Assembly (NCBI GenBank): GCA_002470515.1
Contig: DKML01000031.1
Span: 434,001-498,000, forward strand
DNA length: 64,000 bases
Direction: 5' to 3'
Source: Proteobacteria bacterium UBA7415
Lineage (GTDB): Bacteria > Pseudomonadota > Gammaproteobacteria > Arenicellales > Arenicellaceae
Shown: one piece after another, positions 61,723-64,000 of the stretch
Numbering within the stretch: the stretch's first letter is position 1
How the letters are laid out: each line of letters opens with the position of its first letter
Position numbers and translations under genes: made by a program
Notes under the pieces: generated by a model
What the model was told of the DNA's origin: nothing
The model's database searches: none
What the model saw: the letters and a program-made list of their open reading frames with translations, nothing else

Positions 61723-62490
61723 TTAACCACCAAAGCCGGGCCACCAGTCCAACACTGCTTTTTTAAAACTTTCGCGCTTCGTAATTCGCTCCGCCCATGC
61801 GTTGATTTCTGGATATTCATCAAACGAAAACTCGGCCCGAATCAATGTAAAATGTAATGGCACCCAGGCAATATCGGCGAGGGAAAACTGGTCTTCAACC
61901 AACCAATCTTGATCTTTCAGTGCGCGCTCTGCTTTCACAAAGCAGTCGGTTAAAATCTTTTCAGCTTGCGCCACTTCTTCTAAAGTGAAACCGCCGCCAC
62001 TACTGTTTTTAGTATGAAATTTCTTTAGGTCTTGATCGCTCTGTAACTTTTCATACTCACTTTGTTCTTCTTCAGTTTTACGCATGAATTTTTGAACTTT
62101 GTGATAGTAAATATAAGGCTTTACCGCAGTGATATGATTATTGACCGCCAGTTTCATCCACTCATACATCTGCTCTTGACCTTCTTCAGATGTGGGTCGC
62201 AATGGCGGTGAAGGAAACTTCTTGTCGATGTGATCAATGATGTCGTCTGATTCAACAATCACAACACCGTCGTCAACAAGTGTAGGCACCAAGCCTTTTG
62301 GATTGATACCGAAATACTCTGGTGTTAAATGCTCCTTCTGGAGAATATCCAAGTGATGGCTTGTCCACGCTAGGCCTTTTTCCTCCAGCGCGATTCGCAC
62401 TCGCATAGCGCAATTTGATATTCCTGCGTGATAAAGATGGAGGCCTTCAAAGTCCAAAACTTCCTTATTAGTTGGCGTGACGATTCCCAT
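61723..62490 (-). CDS. Glutathione S-transferase family protein (LigF/beta-etherase-like group)
   Basis: About 255 residues from ATG 62490 (MGIVTPTNKEVLDF), preceded by GGAG seven bases upstream; the frame extends ten codons to a GTG without a site. Thioredoxin-like half: GLHLYHAGISNCAMRVRIALEEKGL (conserved serine/cysteine S-N-C), INPKGLVPTLVDDG, VIVESDDIIDHID. C-terminal half: FSLADIAWVPLHFTL. The extended N terminus and insert around 130-170 recall GST groups found with lignin ether cleavage, but a beta-aryl etherase function is a guess. It lies between the SIP gene (257 bases) and the MFS gene (94 bases), same strand. Confidence 0.83.
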   Translation of the reverse strand: MGIVTPTNKEVLDFEGLHLYHAGISNCAMRVRIALEEKGLAWTSHHLDILQKEHLTPEYFGINPKGLVPTLVDDGVVIVESDDIIDHIDKKFPSPPLRPTSEEGQEQMYEWMKLAVNNHITAVKPYIYYHKVQKFMRKTEEEQSEYEKLQSDQDLKKFHTKNSSGGGFTLEEVAQAEKILTDCFVKAERALKDQDWLVEDQFSLADIAWVPLHFTLIRAEFSFDEYPEINAWAERITKRESFKKAVLDWWPGFGG

Positions 62491-62747
62491 TAATTTGCTC
62501 CAAATTTGTTCAAAAGACACATGAGTTTGATAATTGAAGCGCCGTTATTTTTCGGGCTCACTTCTATTGAGTCAAACTATAGTAGATAGTCTGGGATGGC
62601 ATAATAGTCATCAAAGCGTTCACACTGTTCGCGTTTTGCTTAGCTATTGTCTTAGCTGTAAAGCTGGAAATTCAAAAAAAGCGACTAGGTGAAAGCGGCG
62701 CTGGCACCTCGAATCCAAAGAATTACCTCTAGGACATTGAGCAACAT

Positions 62748-63500
62748 TCAGTCGGTTGCAAACAATTGTCTCTTGATTATTTTATGGTCCGTGTCTGTTA
62801 ACCCTTGCTTCCAATAGCTCGAGTAGTAAGAGTTCTCCTTGGGAACAGCGTTGTCTATTTTAAAATATCGCCGCAACTGCTTCACTATCTCATACTCGCC
62901 CGCTACCCAAACAGAAGGAAGTCCAGTCAACCAAGGCTTACTCTGGACGATACTCAGAACAGTCTCTGCCTCGGCCTCAGAAGAGACATCAGAAACGATC
63001 CATTCAACGGCGATGCCAGGTGGAACATCGAGTGTTTGGCAGTCTCTAATATCGTTCACAATTATCAGCGCATACCCAACTGCGCTCCGTTTCATTGCTT
63101 CCAAATTTATCGCTAACGCTGGCAATGCCGATAGGTCCCCAATCAAGAAAAACCACTCGGCTTGGTGATTGACCATTTTACGTGGCCCTGGTCCAGCTAC
63201 GTTTATCACGTCTCCAATGCTAACCTTCTTCGCCCAGGAGGATGCTAGCCCACCCCCATGGAGAACAAAATCAACATCAATCGAGCAGCTCTCGTGATTA
63301 AAGGACCTAATGGTATAAGTTCTCAGGGAGGGCTTGTCTTGTGAATCACCATCAAAAAACAGCTTCACATAACCACCAACACAACTTGGGTCAAGCAGAG
63401 CTAGCTTCTGTCCCTTTAGAGTTATCCTTCTCATGTGTGGTGACAGATCTACGATTGCTTGGACGTTTACTTCTATTGGCGATGGTTTCATACTTTTCAT
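62748..63500 (-). CDS. Siderophore-interacting protein family reductase (paralogue of 5443-6207)
   Basis: A 250-residue SIP/ViuB-type flavoprotein: MRRITLKGQKLALLDP, the FAD motif SLRTYTIRS, DVDFVLHGGGLASSWAKKV, GPGPRKMVNHQ and FLIGDLSALPALAINLE, ending SYYSSYWKQGLTDTDHKI. It is clearly paralogous to the protein beside ligAB. The start is either 63500 or 63491 (MKPSPIEV). It stands upstream of the second GST and downstream of a NrtS-like gene. As there, iron reduction for an Fe(II) dioxygenase is the favoured inference. Confidence 0.87.
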   Translation of the reverse strand: MKSMKPSPIEVNVQAIVDLSPHMRRITLKGQKLALLDPSCVGGYVKLFFDGDSQDKPSLRTYTIRSFNHESCSIDVDFVLHGGGLASSWAKKVSIGDVINVAGPGPRKMVNHQAEWFFLIGDLSALPALAINLEAMKRSAVGYALIIVNDIRDCQTLDVPPGIAVEWIVSDVSSEAEAETVLSIVQSKPWLTGLPSVWVAGEYEIVKQLRRYFKIDNAVPKENSYYSSYWKQGLTDTDHKIIKRQLFATD

Positions 63501-63658
63501 ACTGTTTCGAAGACAGATTATTTACACGATAGAATTTCCTGGCCGCTTCTAACCGTTATTGTTTTGAACTATGAGAACTCTCTCGCATATACAGCGTGCT
63601 ATTTGTCCAGAGCAATACCGGTTCATAAAAGACGGGAACCTTACCTTCACCTGCTTTG

Positions 63659-63898
63659 CTATCTATTCTTCAGAATTGCATCGACCGCAGCATAGGTTGA
63701 GACGCAGTACGGCACGCAAAATGTTAGCGGTATCTTCCACCAAAGGTCGGCTGAGAAAACGCCATAGAACAATGTATTTCCTTGATTAATCGTCGTCAAT
63801 ATTGTGCCTACCAAAATGGCGACCTTGGCGCTCCTCAGCACAACATCTCTTCGTCGAGCTTCATGCAACCAACCCGTTTTGCCGGTATCCATAGCCAT
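63659..63898 (-). CDS. NrtS-like nitrate/nitrite transporter family small membrane protein
   Basis: A 79-residue protein with two hydrophobic segments: RSAKVAILVGTILTTINQGN and KIPLTFCVPYCVSTYAAVDAI. It matches the NrtS family and the paralogue at 6268-6537, sharing the VGTIL-x3-IN and VPYxVST cores. Its ATG (63898-63896) shares one base with the TAA of the partial gene upstream, so they are co-translated. It lies 158 bases before the SIP gene on the same strand. Confidence 0.82.
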   Translation of the reverse strand: MAMDTGKTGWLHEARRRDVVLRSAKVAILVGTILTTINQGNTLFYGVFSADLWWKIPLTFCVPYCVSTYAAVDAILKNR

Positions 63899-64000
63899 TA
63901 GTCACTTTTTGGAGATGCAACACTAGATCGCGGCTCCAGCACTTGAATTGACTTGCCGACAGTAATGGTCATGAGATCCTCTGCTACAACCAGCGGTCCG
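63898..64000 (-). CDS. C-terminal end of an unrecognised protein (runs off the window)
   Basis: The minus strand is open from the window edge to TAA 63898-63900 and reads GPLVVAEDLMTITVGKSIQ then VLEPRSSVASPKSD. Thirty-three residues are too few to name a family. The stop overlaps the NrtS start by one base (TAATG), which supports a real gene translated together with NrtS. Confidence 0.55.
   Translation of the reverse strand, partial: GPLVVAEDLMTITVGKSIQVLEPRSSVASPKSD

Overview
The window is an aromatic-catabolism region of a Gram-negative bacterium, probably a marine gammaproteobacterium. This is inferred from the two TonB-dependent receptors, the lipoprotein signal peptides, the Cys-type arylsulfatase, moderate base composition, and gene families typical of marine Cellvibrionales/Pseudomonadales-like organisms; no rRNA or tRNA gene is present to place it. 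There is no phage, transposase, integrase or CRISPR array. Coding density is high.

Layout. 1-136: start of a thiopurine S-methyltransferase gene. 205-13.4 kb: a complete protocatechuate 4,5-cleavage (lig) pathway in two minus-strand operons plus ligC. ligAB cleave the ring; LigC makes 2-pyrone-4,6-dicarboxylate; LigI hydrolyses it; LigU isomerises; LigJ hydrates; LigK splits the product to pyruvate and oxaloacetate. An MFS transporter, a siderophore-interacting-type flavoprotein, a NrtS-type small membrane protein, a coniferyl-alcohol-dehydrogenase-like SDR, a benzaldehyde-dehydrogenase-like ALDH and a lipoprotein arylsulfatase are embedded in it. A LysR protein with two N-terminal HTH domains (13.4 kb) is the likely regulator. 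14.7-15.3 kb holds two gene remnants. 15.4-20.1 kb: TetR, ALDH, a double-OsmC protein and pobA (4-hydroxybenzoate 3-hydroxylase), which feeds the lig pathway. 20.3-33.4 kb is mixed: TonB receptor, TPR-sulfotransferase, a DUF917/hydantoinase/NCS1-permease operon with an Lrp-type regulator, a DUF885 protein, an alpha/beta hydrolase and a membrane LytTR regulator.

33.4-41.3 kb: a homoprotocatechuate (hpa) lower pathway with HpaI, HpaH, HpaF and HpaE on one strand and, divergently, an FAH-family decarboxylase/isomerase, HpaR, a succinate-semialdehyde-type dehydrogenase and an aromatic-acid MFS symporter. The divergent promoter carries twin palindromes that look like HpaR operators. No ring-cleaving hpaD and no hydroxylase hpaBC are present. 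41.4-46.4 kb: AEC transporter, ferredoxin reductase, ALDH and LysR.

46.5-55.2 kb: HupE/UreJ protein, parvulin-type isomerase, a frameshifted PQQ quinohaemoprotein dehydrogenase, a DUF3604 lipoprotein and a TonB receptor, likely one periplasmic oxidation unit. 55.8-64 kb: a second ring-cleavage locus (LigB-like and LigA-like subunits) with two GSTs, a [2Fe-2S] ferredoxin, a cupin, a GMC oxidoreductase, and paralogues of the same MFS, siderophore-interacting and NrtS proteins found beside ligAB. The repeated association of these three accessory genes with LigAB-type dioxygenases is the most striking structural theme of the window.
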